Shown: positions 1 through 7,020 of the stretch, piece by piece
Position numbering within the stretch: the stretch's first letter is position 1
Layout of the letters: every line of letters starts with the position of its first letter
Assembly (NCBI RefSeq): GCF_004365355.1
Contig: NZ_SODP01000003.1
Location: 1,273,990-1,337,989 of the forward strand
Direction of reading: 5' to 3'
Origin: Kribbella pratensis
GTDB lineage: Bacteria; Actinomycetota; Actinomycetes; Propionibacteriales; Kribbellaceae
DNA length: 64,000 bases
Notes under the pieces: model-generated
What the model was told of the DNA's origin: nothing
Database searches by the model: none
The model's input: only the letters and a program-made list of their open reading frames with translations
Position numbers and translations under genes: made by a program

Positions 1-130
1 GATCGAGTCGGTCGGAAACGCGGCAGCCTCACTGAGCCGGTTCGGCGCCGAGGTTGAGGTGCTCGAGCCCGCCGAGCTACGAGCCGAACTCGCCGACCTC
101 GGACAGGCGCTCCACGACCTCTACTCCTGA
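1..130 (+). CDS. WYL-domain transcriptional regulator, C-terminal fragment
   Basis: The open frame enters from the left edge (first full codon at base 2) and stops at 128-130, giving 42 residues. The visible end contains RFGAEVEVLEPAELRAEL, which matches the C-terminal extension of actinobacterial WYL-domain regulators (DeoR/YafY-like HTH, WYL ligand sensor, then this tail). The HTH and the WYL core lie outside the window, so the ligand and target cannot be judged. Its last 10 bases overlap the 3' end of the convergent MarR gene. The family call rests on the tail motif only. Confidence 0.6.
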   Translation, partial: IESVGNAAASLSRFGAEVEVLEPAELRAELADLGQALHDLYS

Positions 131-603
131 GCCAGCTCTCCGTTGGCCCGCTGACCGGCCTCGGTGCTGCGGCGCAGGAAATCCGCGATCAGTGCAAGTT
201 CCTGCTCGCTGTACTCCGCCAGTACGTCGTCCATCGCGCCGATCATCGGCTGGTACAGGCGGAACACCTCCATCCCGCGATCCGGCAGTACGCGGATCGT
301 GACGCTGCGGCGGTCCGCCCGCGCGCGGTCCCGGGCGATCCAGCCGGCCTTCTCGAGCCGGTCGAGGATGCCGGTCAGCGTGGCCGGATGCAGGCCCGCC
401 TGCCGGGCCAGCGCACTCGGCGTCAGTGGTCCACTGCGGGCGAGCACGTCGAGACAGTCCAGGTCGACGTCCTTCAGCGCCAGCTTGCCGCCGACCTGGT
501 GGTTGAGCAGGGCGAGCTGGATCCGCAGGTCGCGGAGCGCGGCCTTGATCTCGTTGCCGGTACGCCGGTGGTGGCGTGCGTCACTCGGTTCTGTCTTTTC
601 CAT
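121..603 (-). CDS. MarR-family transcriptional regulator
   Basis: A 160-residue protein of normal MarR length. A winged helix-turn-helix spans roughly residues 50-115 (LTPSALARQAGLHPATLTGILDRLEKAGWIARDRARADRRS), including the basic D-R-A-D-R-R-S wing typical of the family. Flanking helices would form the dimer interface. It is divergent from a reductase/DUF1772 pair at 668, with only 64 bp between the start codons. A 27-bp imperfect palindrome at 601-627 covers its own start codon, so autorepression and control of the divergent pair are likely. The ligand is unknown; MarR proteins beside such oxidoreductases often sense small aromatic or electrophilic compounds, but that is inference. Confidence 0.85.
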   Translation of the reverse strand: MEKTEPSDARHHRRTGNEIKAALRDLRIQLALLNHQVGGKLALKDVDLDCLDVLARSGPLTPSALARQAGLHPATLTGILDRLEKAGWIARDRARADRRSVTIRVLPDRGMEVFRLYQPMIGAMDDVLAEYSEQELALIADFLRRSTEAGQRANGELAQE

Positions 604-627
604 ATATTATGGTTCCCGTACTATATG
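601..627. promoter_or_regulatory. Probable MarR operator
   Basis: An AT-rich imperfect palindrome, CATATA-n-TA-n-GG at the left and its complement at the right, with 11 of 13 half-site positions paired. Its first three bases are the complement of the MarR start codon, and the site lies between the two divergent genes. It stands out against GC-rich surroundings. Confidence 0.65.
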
Positions 628-667
628 AGTTACAGATCAGATTTACGATAGCGCAAGGAGACGCGCG

Positions 668-1306
668 ATGAGGATCACGGTGTTCGGTGCGACGGGTGGG
701 ATCGGCGGTCACGTCGTACGGCAAGCGCTCGATGCGGGTCACAAGGTGACCGCGGTGGTGCGGAAGTCGTCGGCGTTCGAGGTGGAGCATCCGTCCCTCG
801 AGGTGGTCCGGGTGCTGGGTCTGGATGCCGCCGAGCCGCTGCGCGAGGCGCTCGACGGGAGCACGGCGGTCGTGTCCGGGGTGGGCGCCCGCGGTCGCAA
901 GGACGGGCCGGTCGCGTCGAACAGCACGCGGTCGATCCTGACGGCCATGGAAGCCGCCGGAGTACGGCGGTTCGTCGCGATCAGCGCTGCGCCGCTGGGA
1001 CCGGTGCCCGACGACGAGAGCTTTCTGAATCGCCGGGTGATCTACCCGATGATCAACGCCTTCGCGGCCGACGTCTACGCCGACCTGCGGCTGATGGAGG
1101 CAGCGATCATGAGCAGCGCCACGGACTGGACGGTCGTGCGCCCGCCGAAACTCAACAACAAGCCACTCACCGGTCACTACCGCACGGTCGTCGGCGGCAC
1201 AGTCACCAGGGGGTACTCGGTCTCGCGGGCCGACGTCGCGCATCTGATGCTTGCGGTGCTGGATGACCCGGCGACGATCGACCAGCCGGTTGGGGTGTCG
1301 TACTGA
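668..1306 (+). CDS. NAD(P)-binding atypical SDR (NmrA-like) reductase
   Basis: A 212-residue Rossmann protein. The N-terminus MRITVFGATGGIGGHVV carries the GxxGxxG dinucleotide-binding loop at residues 7-13. The length and the lack of a clear YxxxK catalytic pair fit the atypical NmrA/HSCARG-like SDR group (NAD(P)H-binding proteins acting as reductases or redox sensors). The start follows an AAGGAGA Shine-Dalgarno about 8 bases upstream. It is translationally coupled to the next gene (TGATG) and divergent from the MarR regulator. The substrate is unknown. Confidence 0.82.
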   Translation: MRITVFGATGGIGGHVVRQALDAGHKVTAVVRKSSAFEVEHPSLEVVRVLGLDAAEPLREALDGSTAVVSGVGARGRKDGPVASNSTRSILTAMEAAGVRRFVAISAAPLGPVPDDESFLNRRVIYPMINAFAADVYADLRLMEAAIMSSATDWTVVRPPKLNNKPLTGHYRTVVGGTVTRGYSVSRADVAHLMLAVLDDPATIDQPVGVSY

Positions 1307-1809
1307 TGACGCGATTCGTGCGGTCAGCGAGCTTGCTGTTCAGCGGCGTATTCGCTGGATTTCTCGTGTGTGTGCTGGTGCTCGAGAACTCGTTACGCGG
1401 TTTCGATGCGGCGGTCTACACGCAGACGCGATTGGTCGAGCTGGACTCGCTGGACAAGTTGGCCTCGGCAACGTTGATCCCGGCAATGATCACCACCGTG
1501 GTGCTCGCGATCCGGGCTCGGGGCAACGATCGGCGGGTCGTGCTGGTGGCGATCGCGTTGCTGGTCATCGTGTTCGCGACGACGTTCGCGATCAATCTGC
1601 CGATCAACTCGGACCAGTCCGCGTGGTCGGTGCAGAGCCCGCCGTCCGACTGGGCGAGCGTCCGCGATCGATGGCAGGTCGCGCACGCGATCCGCACAGT
1701 CGCCGCCGTGCTCGCCTTCGGGCTGCTGATCGTGACAAGTCAGGTCAACGCGACGGCGCAAAGTCGCGTGCGTCGCATCTCGCAGCTGACTATGTCAGGC
1801 CGCGGATGA
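1306..1809 (+). CDS. DUF1772 (anthrone oxygenase-like) membrane protein
   Basis: A 167-residue integral membrane protein with four hydrophobic segments at about residues 5-27, 55-70, 78-97 and 135-152. The conserved W-x-x-A-H-x-x-R-T stretch before the last helix (RWQVAHAIRT) is characteristic of DUF1772, the family containing fungal anthrone oxygenases. Its start codon overlaps the stop codon of the preceding reductase by one base (TGATG), so the two are co-translated and probably act on the same compound or stress under MarR control. The 3' end overlaps the convergent peptidase gene by 20 bases. The activity in bacteria is not established. Confidence 0.75.
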   Translation: MTRFVRSASLLFSGVFAGFLVCVLVLENSLRGFDAAVYTQTRLVELDSLDKLASATLIPAMITTVVLAIRARGNDRRVVLVAIALLVIVFATTFAINLPINSDQSAWSVQSPPSDWASVRDRWQVAHAIRTVAAVLAFGLLIVTSQVNATAQSRVRRISQLTMSGRG

Positions 1810-2749
1810 GGTCGTGGGGTACGGCGTGAGCGGTGTGGCCGCGATGACCTGTGGTGGTTCGGGCCATCGTGAGGGAGTTGAGGAGCGCTTCCTCGACTGA
1901 TTCTGTGACGGCCTGGAACGGGCCGCGGAGATCGCCGTCGGCGTAGCCCGGCGTGCGGTTGCTGGTGAAGGCGATCGCATAGTCGCCGCTCCCGGGCGCG
2001 AAGTCCGAGCCGACGCGGCCCATCGCAAACACTGCTCGCCGCGCAAGCCGCCCCAGCTGGCGAGAATCAAGCGGCAGATCGGTCGCAACCACGATCATGC
2101 AGCTGTTCCCGTCCGCGTCGATGGGCGTTGCGGGGATCGGATGACCGAGCACAGTCAGCAGGCCGGAGAAGTTCGCCTGAACCAGAACTCCAACCGTGTT
2201 CCCGTTGAGGGTGCGGGAGGCGGTGCCGATGCCGGCCTTGAAGCCGAGGGCGGTGGTACCGGTGCCGGCGCCGGCGCAGCCTTCGAGGGGGAGGGATGAC
2301 GAGGCTGAGTCCAGGGCGGCGTGGACGTGCTCGGGAGTTATGGGGCGGCTGCGGATGTCCGAGAGGTAGCCGTCGTTGGTCTCGCCGACGATCGGGTTCA
2401 GGCTCGTGGCGCGAGGGTTGCGGTCGAGGAGCCAAGTGACCAGGGCGTCGGCGACGCGGAACGTGCTCAGGGTGCCGGTGAGGAGGATCGGCGTCTCGAT
2501 CACGCCGAGCTCGTCGACCTGGGTCGTGCCGATGAGCTTGCCGTATCCGTTGCCAACAGCAACAGCTGCCGGAAGGGTCTCGGCGTACCCGTCGGGGACG
2601 ATCGCGGTGACGCCGGTGTTCAGGCCGTCGCCGGTGAGCGTGGTCTGCCCGACGCGGACCCCGGGGACGTCCGTGATCGCGTTGAGCGGACCGGTGGGCA
2701 GGGTGCCGACGATGACGCCGAGCTCGCGGACTCTCCGGGGATTCTGCAC
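1790..2749 (-). CDS. P1-family (DmpA-like) aminopeptidase
   Basis: About 319 residues from the GTG at 2749. The frame stays open further upstream, but that part reads antisense through the divergent gene, so the GTG just before VQNPRRVRELGV is preferred although no strong Shine-Dalgarno is seen. Family signatures: NAITDVPGVRVGQTTL near the N-terminus, GNGYGKLIGTTQVDELGVIETPILL, GTGTTALGFKAGIGTASR, and the nucleophile region GNSCMIVVATDLPL. In DmpA the precursor is cut at a Gly-Ser bond, which frees the catalytic Ser. Here the residue before Ser is Asn. Family members are L-aminopeptidases/D-esterases or beta-aminopeptidases. Divergent from the MBL-fold gene with an 18-bp gap. Confidence 0.85.
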   Translation of the reverse strand: MQNPRRVRELGVIVGTLPTGPLNAITDVPGVRVGQTTLTGDGLNTGVTAIVPDGYAETLPAAVAVGNGYGKLIGTTQVDELGVIETPILLTGTLSTFRVADALVTWLLDRNPRATSLNPIVGETNDGYLSDIRSRPITPEHVHAALDSASSSLPLEGCAGAGTGTTALGFKAGIGTASRTLNGNTVGVLVQANFSGLLTVLGHPIPATPIDADGNSCMIVVATDLPLDSRQLGRLARRAVFAMGRVGSDFAPGSGDYAIAFTSNRTPGYADGDLRGPFQAVTESVEEALLNSLTMARTTTGHRGHTAHAVPHDLIRGLT

Positions 2750-2767
2750 ACGGCTATCGTCGGCCAC

Positions 2768-3457
2768 ATGCTCGAGCACCTCGCCGGCCGGGTCTGGATC
2801 TACGGACACGACCCCGACCCGGACGCTATCCGCCCGTCCGTCGCCGTCATCGCGGACAAAGCTGGATCCGTCCTCGTCGACGCCGGCAACAGCCCGGACC
2901 ACGCCCGAGCAGTCCAAGCAGCAATAGCAACTGCCGGACTGCCCAAGCCGAGGTGGCTCGTCTACACCCATCATCACTGGGACCACACCTGGGGCGCGTG
3001 CGCCTGGGACGACGTCACCGTCGTCGCCCACGAGTCAGCGGTCCCGATCCTCACCGGCGAAGCCCAGAAACCGTGGAGCCACCGCTACCTCCGCGACCAG
3101 GTCGAGGCCAACCCCAGACTCGGACCGAGCTTCCGCGCGCGTGCGCTCGCCGTACCCGACTGGTCCGGCTTCCGCATCGTTCTCCCCGACGAGACCTTCG
3201 ACGACACCCTCACCCTGCCGACGGGCGTCGTACTGCGTCATGTCGGCGGAAACCACGCCCCGGACTCGCTCATCGTCGTCGCAGACGGTGTCGCCCTGCT
3301 CGGCGACGCGTTCTACCCGCCGCCGTACCACCTCCGCACGCCCGACGACGCCCTCGACTACGGCATGGTCAAGCGATTCCTGTCCGAGCAGCACGACTGG
3401 TACGTCGACGCGCACTCGGCGCCGCGGAGCAGATCAGCCGCGCTCGCTGGGTCCTAG
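2768..3457 (+). CDS. Metallo-beta-lactamase-fold hydrolase
   Basis: A 229-residue protein beginning MLEHLAGRVWIYGHDP. The zinc-binding HxHxDH signature is THHHWDHTWG at about residues 75-84. Later metal ligands fit the His in GGNHAPDS and the Asp in LLGDAFYP. The usual last motif (a His followed by GP or AP in VDAHSAP) lies only 14 residues from the C-terminus, so the protein is short for the family and may have lost its final helix where it meets the convergent VOC gene (24-base overlap). Substrate unknown: the fold covers hydrolases, glyoxalase II-like thioesterases and phosphodiesterases. Confidence 0.8.
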   Translation: MLEHLAGRVWIYGHDPDPDAIRPSVAVIADKAGSVLVDAGNSPDHARAVQAAIATAGLPKPRWLVYTHHHWDHTWGACAWDDVTVVAHESAVPILTGEAQKPWSHRYLRDQVEANPRLGPSFRARALAVPDWSGFRIVLPDETFDDTLTLPTGVVLRHVGGNHAPDSLIVVADGVALLGDAFYPPPYHLRTPDDALDYGMVKRFLSEQHDWYVDAHSAPRSRSAALAGS

Positions 3458-3847
3458 CGGCGACCTGTCGCCGACGAACCACAAGTGGCCGAACGGGTCC
3501 AGGAACGAGCCCTGCCGGTGCGTCCCCCAAGGCACCTCGTGATCGCGGACCGGGTCGAAGCTCCCGTCGGCGCCCGCCTCGACGGCGCGCTGCACGAAAC
3601 CGTCCGGATCGTCCACGAACATCTCGACCCGGACCGTCGGAGCACCGGTCTCCGCGGGCGTCTTCCAGATGTTGTTCCCCGGCTCGCCGAGGAAGACCGG
3701 AGCACCGTTCACGCTCAGCCCGATCACGCTGCCGAGGTTCCAGAGTTCGACCGCGCCGAGCGCCTCGGCGTACCAGGACGCGGCAGCCGGCGCGTCTTCG
3801 ACAGCGAGCATCACGGAGATCTGTGCGAATCCGTCCATTCCGTCCAT
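3434..3847 (-). CDS. VOC-superfamily (glyoxalase/bleomycin-resistance-like) protein
   Basis: 137 residues from the ATG at 3847 (MDGMDGFAQISVML). The frame is open upstream, but that stretch is antisense to hisE. The protein is the paired beta-alpha-beta-beta-beta module of the vicinal oxygen chelate fold: AVEDAPAAASWYAEALGAVEL opens the first half, and VRVEMFVDDPDGFVQRAVEAGA then DPFGHLWFVGDR close the second. It resembles the PhnB/YdfR-like actinobacterial group. No neighbour indicates a substrate. The start is uncertain, with a second in-frame ATG nine bases downstream. Confidence 0.75.
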   Translation of the reverse strand: MDGMDGFAQISVMLAVEDAPAAASWYAEALGAVELWNLGSVIGLSVNGAPVFLGEPGNNIWKTPAETGAPTVRVEMFVDDPDGFVQRAVEAGADGSFDPVRDHEVPWGTHRQGSFLDPFGHLWFVGDRSPLGPSERG

Positions 3848-3925
3848 CTGCCCAGTAACCCACACATCAGGGCCGGGCCGGTCCGATCGGCGGACCTGGG
3901 GGCGGTAGGTGCCGGCGGGACCCCG

Positions 3926-3931
3926 TAGGCT
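3926..3931 (+). promoter_or_regulatory. Candidate -10 element for leaderless hisE transcription
   Basis: TAGGCT lies nine bases before the hisE ATG. This spacing would place the transcription start at or next to the start codon, a common arrangement in actinobacteria, and no Shine-Dalgarno is visible upstream of that ATG. No convincing -35 hexamer is seen. Confidence 0.4.
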
Positions 3932-3940
3932 GGGCGCGCG

Positions 3941-4204
3941 ATGAAGAGTTTTGAGGAGCTGTTTGCCGAGCTGGGTGAGAAGGCGGCGACGCGGCCGGAG
4001 GGTTCCGGGACCGTGGCGGCGCTCGATGCCGGCGTGCACGCGATCGGCAAGAAGCTGGTCGAAGAGGCCGCCGAGTCATGGATGGCAGCGGAGTACGAGG
4101 GCAAGGAGCGCGCCGCGGAGGAGCTGTCACAGCTCTTCTACCACGCTCAGGTGATGATGCATGCCCTCGGCCTCGACCTCGAGGACGTGTACCGACATCT
4201 GTAG
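3941..4204 (+). CDS. hisE: Phosphoribosyl-ATP pyrophosphatase
   Basis: An 87-residue single-domain HisE, the usual size for actinobacteria, where hisE is separate from hisI. It hydrolyses phosphoribosyl-ATP to phosphoribosyl-AMP in the second step of histidine biosynthesis. The all-alpha MazG-like fold is shown by KKLVEEAAESWMAA (the E-E-x-x-E metal-binding helix) and RAAEELSQLFYHAQVMMHALGL. It is followed 51 bp later by hisG, which makes its substrate. No ribosome-binding site precedes the ATG, so it may be translated from a leaderless transcript. Confidence 0.96.
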   Translation: MKSFEELFAELGEKAATRPEGSGTVAALDAGVHAIGKKLVEEAAESWMAAEYEGKERAAEELSQLFYHAQVMMHALGLDLEDVYRHL

Positions 4205-4255
4205 GAGCCCCCTCCCACAGATCACCGGTTCACACCCCCAGAAAGGGCAGTCGCC

Positions 4256-5104
4256 ATGCTGCGCGTCGCAGTACCGAACAAGGGCTCGCTGAGCGAAGCC
4301 GCCACCGAGATGCTCGTCGAAGCCGGCTACAAGCAGCGCCGGAGCACCAAGGACCTCACGCTCACCGACTCGGCCAACGAGGTCGAGTTCTACTACCTCC
4401 GTCCCCGCGACATCGCGGTGTACGTCGGCGAGGGCACCCTCGACGTCGGCATCTCCGGTCGTGACCTCGTGCTCGACTCGCACGCCGACGCCGACGTGAT
4501 CATGGGTCTCGGGTTCGGCTCGTCCACGTTCCGGTTCGCCGGGCGGCCCGGGGTCGCGGACTCGATCAAGGACCTGGCCGGGAAGCGCATCGCCACCTCG
4601 TACGCCGGGGTGCTCCAGGACCACCTGGCCGAGAACGGCGTCGACGCGTCCGTCGTCCGCCTGGACGGCGCGGTCGAATCGGCCGTTCAACTCGGGGTGG
4701 CCGACGTGATCGCCGATGTGGTGGAGACCGGTACGACGCTGCGCCAGGCCGGACTCGAGGTATTCGGCGAGCCGATCCTGAAGTCCGAGGCCGTGCTGAT
4801 CAAGCGGCACGGCGTCGAGAACCCGCCGAACGGCATGCACCAGTTGATCCGCCGCCTCGAAGGCGTCCTGATCGCCCGGAACTACGTGATGATGGACTAC
4901 GACATCCGCGCCGAGGACGTCGACGCGGCCACCTCGGTCGCGCCCGGCCTGGAGTCGCCGACGATCTCTCCGCTGCACAAGCAGGGCTGGGTCGCCGTCC
5001 GCGTGATGGTGCAACGTGCCGAGGCGCAGCGCCTGATGGACCAACTGTGGGAGGTGGGCGCCCGTGCCATCCTCACCACAGACATCCACGCCTGCCGGAT
5101 TTAG
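4256..5104 (+). CDS. hisG: ATP phosphoribosyltransferase, long form
   Basis: A 282-residue long-form HisG that catalyses the first and committed step of histidine synthesis (ATP plus PRPP). MLRVAVPNKGSLSE opens the catalytic domain. The PRPP-binding loop is the ADVIADVVETGTTLRQAGL region near residues 145-163. The C-terminal 70 or so residues form the ACT-like domain that binds histidine for feedback inhibition, so HisZ should not be needed. An AGAAAGGG Shine-Dalgarno precedes the ATG. The ending DIHACRI is normal, so the palindromic element that begins exactly at the stop codon has not altered the protein. Confidence 0.97.
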   Translation: MLRVAVPNKGSLSEAATEMLVEAGYKQRRSTKDLTLTDSANEVEFYYLRPRDIAVYVGEGTLDVGISGRDLVLDSHADADVIMGLGFGSSTFRFAGRPGVADSIKDLAGKRIATSYAGVLQDHLAENGVDASVVRLDGAVESAVQLGVADVIADVVETGTTLRQAGLEVFGEPILKSEAVLIKRHGVENPPNGMHQLIRRLEGVLIARNYVMMDYDIRAEDVDAATSVAPGLESPTISPLHKQGWVAVRVMVQRAEAQRLMDQLWEVGARAILTTDIHACRI

Positions 5105-5266
5105 AGGGCATCGTGAACCCCTGCACCTACTGCGCGGCACTCGGCGGGCACCTCGCTGCACTGGAGGCAAGGCCACGATGCTCCGCATCGAGACCTCGCC
5201 TCCAGCACACCGAGGCACTCCGCCGAGCACCTGCTCGCGACGGCGCAGGGGTTCACGATGCCCTCT
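5103..5266. repeat. 164-bp palindromic element with 22-bp perfect terminal inverted repeats
   Basis: The outer arms 5103-5124 and 5245-5266 are perfect complements (left arm begins AGAGGGCATCGTGAACCC). The interior is also a degenerate palindrome: the centre 5161-5205 folds as a roughly 20-bp stem (TGGAGGC opposite GCCTCCA) closed by CGATGC-TCC-GCATCG. The left end starts within the hisG stop codon. The right arm contains AGGGG, six bases, then the ATG used by the downstream gene. The structure is that of a MITE or REP-type element with no coding capacity of its own; no transposase or clear target duplication is visible. Confidence 0.85.
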
Positions 5267-5731
5267 GAGATGTCCGCCGACAGGCTCTTCACCTTCCATC
5301 CGCGGATTCTCGCGCTGATGGCAGGCGTGATGGGCCTGTCGCTGCTGGCGGTGTTCGGGGTGATCTGGATCCGGCTGCCGGCCGATGCCAGGGACTCGTT
5401 CAGCTGGTTCCAGCGGCTGACGTTGATCGCGTTCTTCGGCGCGGTGTTCTGGATCCTGTACCGGATGACGACGCTGCGCGTGACGGCGTACGCCGACGGG
5501 CTCCGGGTGCGGAACGTGTTCAAGACGTACATGCTGACCTGGTCGGAGATCAGCGGACTGCGGTTCCGGCCGGGGGACGCGTGGCTGCAGCTGTTCGATG
5601 CCGACGGCAACCGGATCGGCATCCTCGCGGTTCAGGCCGCGGAGGGAGCGCGGGCGAGCCGCGCCGCGAAGGAACTCGCGGCGGTGGCTCGCGACCATGG
5701 CGCCGGCGCTAAACGGCCACCGAAAAACTAG
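5258..5731 (+). CDS. PH-domain membrane protein downstream of hisG
   Basis: A 157-residue protein with two transmembrane helices (about residues 17-37 and 51-68), then a bacterial PH-like beta domain (LRVTAYADGLRVRNVFKTYMLTWSEISGLRF and DAWLQLFDADGNRIGILAVQ). Homologues often sit beside hisG in actinobacteria, but their role is unknown. The ATG at 5258 lies inside the right arm of the palindromic element, which also supplies an AGGGG Shine-Dalgarno. A second in-frame ATG at 5270 (MSADRLFTFHP) lies just outside the element and could be the ancestral start. The last 23 bases overlap the convergent epimerase gene. Confidence 0.82.
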   Translation: MPSEMSADRLFTFHPRILALMAGVMGLSLLAVFGVIWIRLPADARDSFSWFQRLTLIAFFGAVFWILYRMTTLRVTAYADGLRVRNVFKTYMLTWSEISGLRFRPGDAWLQLFDADGNRIGILAVQAAEGARASRAAKELAAVARDHGAGAKRPPKN

Positions 5732-6644
5732 TCGTGTGCGACTCGCCGGGCTGCAGGACGACCAGGTCCTGCCCGGTGATGAACGCGTCCGGCGGACAGG
5801 TCATCGGCTCGACCGCCAGCGCAGTACGTCCGACCGCTTCGCCCGTGAACAGCTGCATCCAGGGCGTGTCGCTGGTCAGCGCCGACCTCGCGCCGGAGTC
5901 GGGATCCGTCAACGAGACCGTCCACGTGCCGTCCAAGCCGGTGAAGGCGTTGTCGATCGAGGTGGCTCCGATGACGCGTCCACCGCTGAAGTCGTACTCC
6001 GAGCCGGCGACCGGTGTGAGTCCCACGGGCTGCATGCGGTCTGCGGACACTTCCAGCCGTTGGGAGGCGGTGAACTCGAGTACGCAGTCGTCGATCGAGC
6101 GTCCAACGCTGAGATAGGGATGTGCTCCGTAGCCGTAGGGCGCGGCGGTCCTACCGATGTTGGTTGCAGTGGCGGTGACGGTCAGCCCGTCGGCCAGGCG
6201 GTAGTCGAGGCGCAGGTCCAGTTGGTGCGGGTAGCCGGGTTGACCGTGGAGACGGTGGCCGGCGACCAGCGCGGCGGGGTCTGAGCCGTCGTCCACCCGG
6301 AGCCAGTTGGCCCAGCGGGTCAGGCCGTGGATGGCGTTCAAGCGGGCCGGCTCGGTCAGGTACAGCTGCTGCTCGGCGCCCTCGAACGTGTACTTCCCGT
6401 CGGTGATGCGATTCGGCCACGGGAACAGATGCTGCCCGATACCCGCATGCGCCGCCTCGTCCTCGCCGTACCCGAGCAGGACCGGGCGGCCGTCGTACGT
6501 GAGCCCGCGCAACCCGCCGCCGACGCTCACCACCGTCGCCTCGTACCCGCCGCCGCGGAGGACCCACTGCTCACCCGATGGCAAAACATTCATGGTCCAA
6601 TCCTGACTGACCTGTCCATCGAGGGCGAACCCGTTCGTGGTCAT
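5709..6644 (-). CDS. Aldose 1-epimerase (mutarotase) family protein
   Basis: A 311-residue galactose-mutarotase-like beta-sandwich protein, which should interconvert the anomers of a hexose. Diagnostic stretches are GQHLFPWPNRITDGKYTF (sugar-binding Arg), the catalytic histidines in NAIHGLTR and YGAHPYLSVG, and the C-terminal ALAVEPMTCPPDAF containing the catalytic Glu. The second ATG at 6593 (MNVLPSGEQW) aligns better with short family members, so the first 17 residues are doubtful. Divergent from the YCII gene by 29 bp. It stands alone here, and a housekeeping sugar-metabolism role is inferred. Confidence 0.85.
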   Translation of the reverse strand: MTTNGFALDGQVSQDWTMNVLPSGEQWVLRGGGYEATVVSVGGGLRGLTYDGRPVLLGYGEDEAAHAGIGQHLFPWPNRITDGKYTFEGAEQQLYLTEPARLNAIHGLTRWANWLRVDDGSDPAALVAGHRLHGQPGYPHQLDLRLDYRLADGLTVTATATNIGRTAAPYGYGAHPYLSVGRSIDDCVLEFTASQRLEVSADRMQPVGLTPVAGSEYDFSGGRVIGATSIDNAFTGLDGTWTVSLTDPDSGARSALTSDTPWMQLFTGEAVGRTALAVEPMTCPPDAFITGQDLVVLQPGESHTTSFSVAV

Positions 6645-6673
6645 GCTGTAAACACGCTCCCAGGAGGTACGAC

Positions 6674-7018
6674 GTGAAGTACATGCTGCTGATCAACGCC
6701 GGCGAGCTCGACACGGAGAACGCGCCGGTCGGGTGCGAACCGGAGGACTGGATGCGGTTCGACAAGGAGATCACCGACTCCGGGGTGGTGGTCGCGTCGG
6801 AGTCGCTCGCCGATCTGGTCACCGCGACCCGCGTTCAGGTGGCCAACGACGGCAAGCGGACCGTGACCGACGGTCCGTTCGCGGAGACCCGCGAGGTGCT
6901 CGGCGGGTTCTACGTGATCGACGTACCGGATCTGGATGTCGCGCTCGATTGGGCCGCGAAGTGCCCGGGGTCGCGGGCCGGCGGCTCGGTCGTGGTTCGG
7001 CCGGTCGCGGACTTCTGA
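6674..7018 (+). CDS. YCII-related (DGPF-domain) protein, ECF42 partner
   Basis: A 114-residue YCII/DGPF protein with a GTG start behind an excellent AGGAGG. The name-giving motif is seen as TVTDGPFAETREVLGGFYVIDV near residues 56-77. The fold is a ferredoxin-like dimer with a possible active-site His/Asp in some members. DGPF genes are the conserved neighbours of ECF42 sigma factors, and the next gene (2-bp gap) is exactly such a sigma factor, so this protein is probably both a target and a functional partner of that regulator. The biochemical activity is not known. Confidence 0.9.
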   Translation: MKYMLLINAGELDTENAPVGCEPEDWMRFDKEITDSGVVVASESLADLVTATRVQVANDGKRTVTDGPFAETREVLGGFYVIDVPDLDVALDWAAKCPGSRAGGSVVVRPVADF

Positions 7019-7020
7019 CG

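Noticed and set aside
1251..1829. 192-codon plus-strand frame overlapping the DUF1772 gene
   Set aside because: It is out of frame with a clear four-helix membrane protein and translates to an Arg/Ala/Gly-rich shadow.
5103..5266. Ordinary hisG terminator
   Set aside because: The palindrome is 164 bp with an internal degenerate palindrome and carries the next gene's ribosome-binding site and start codon, which a simple terminator would not.
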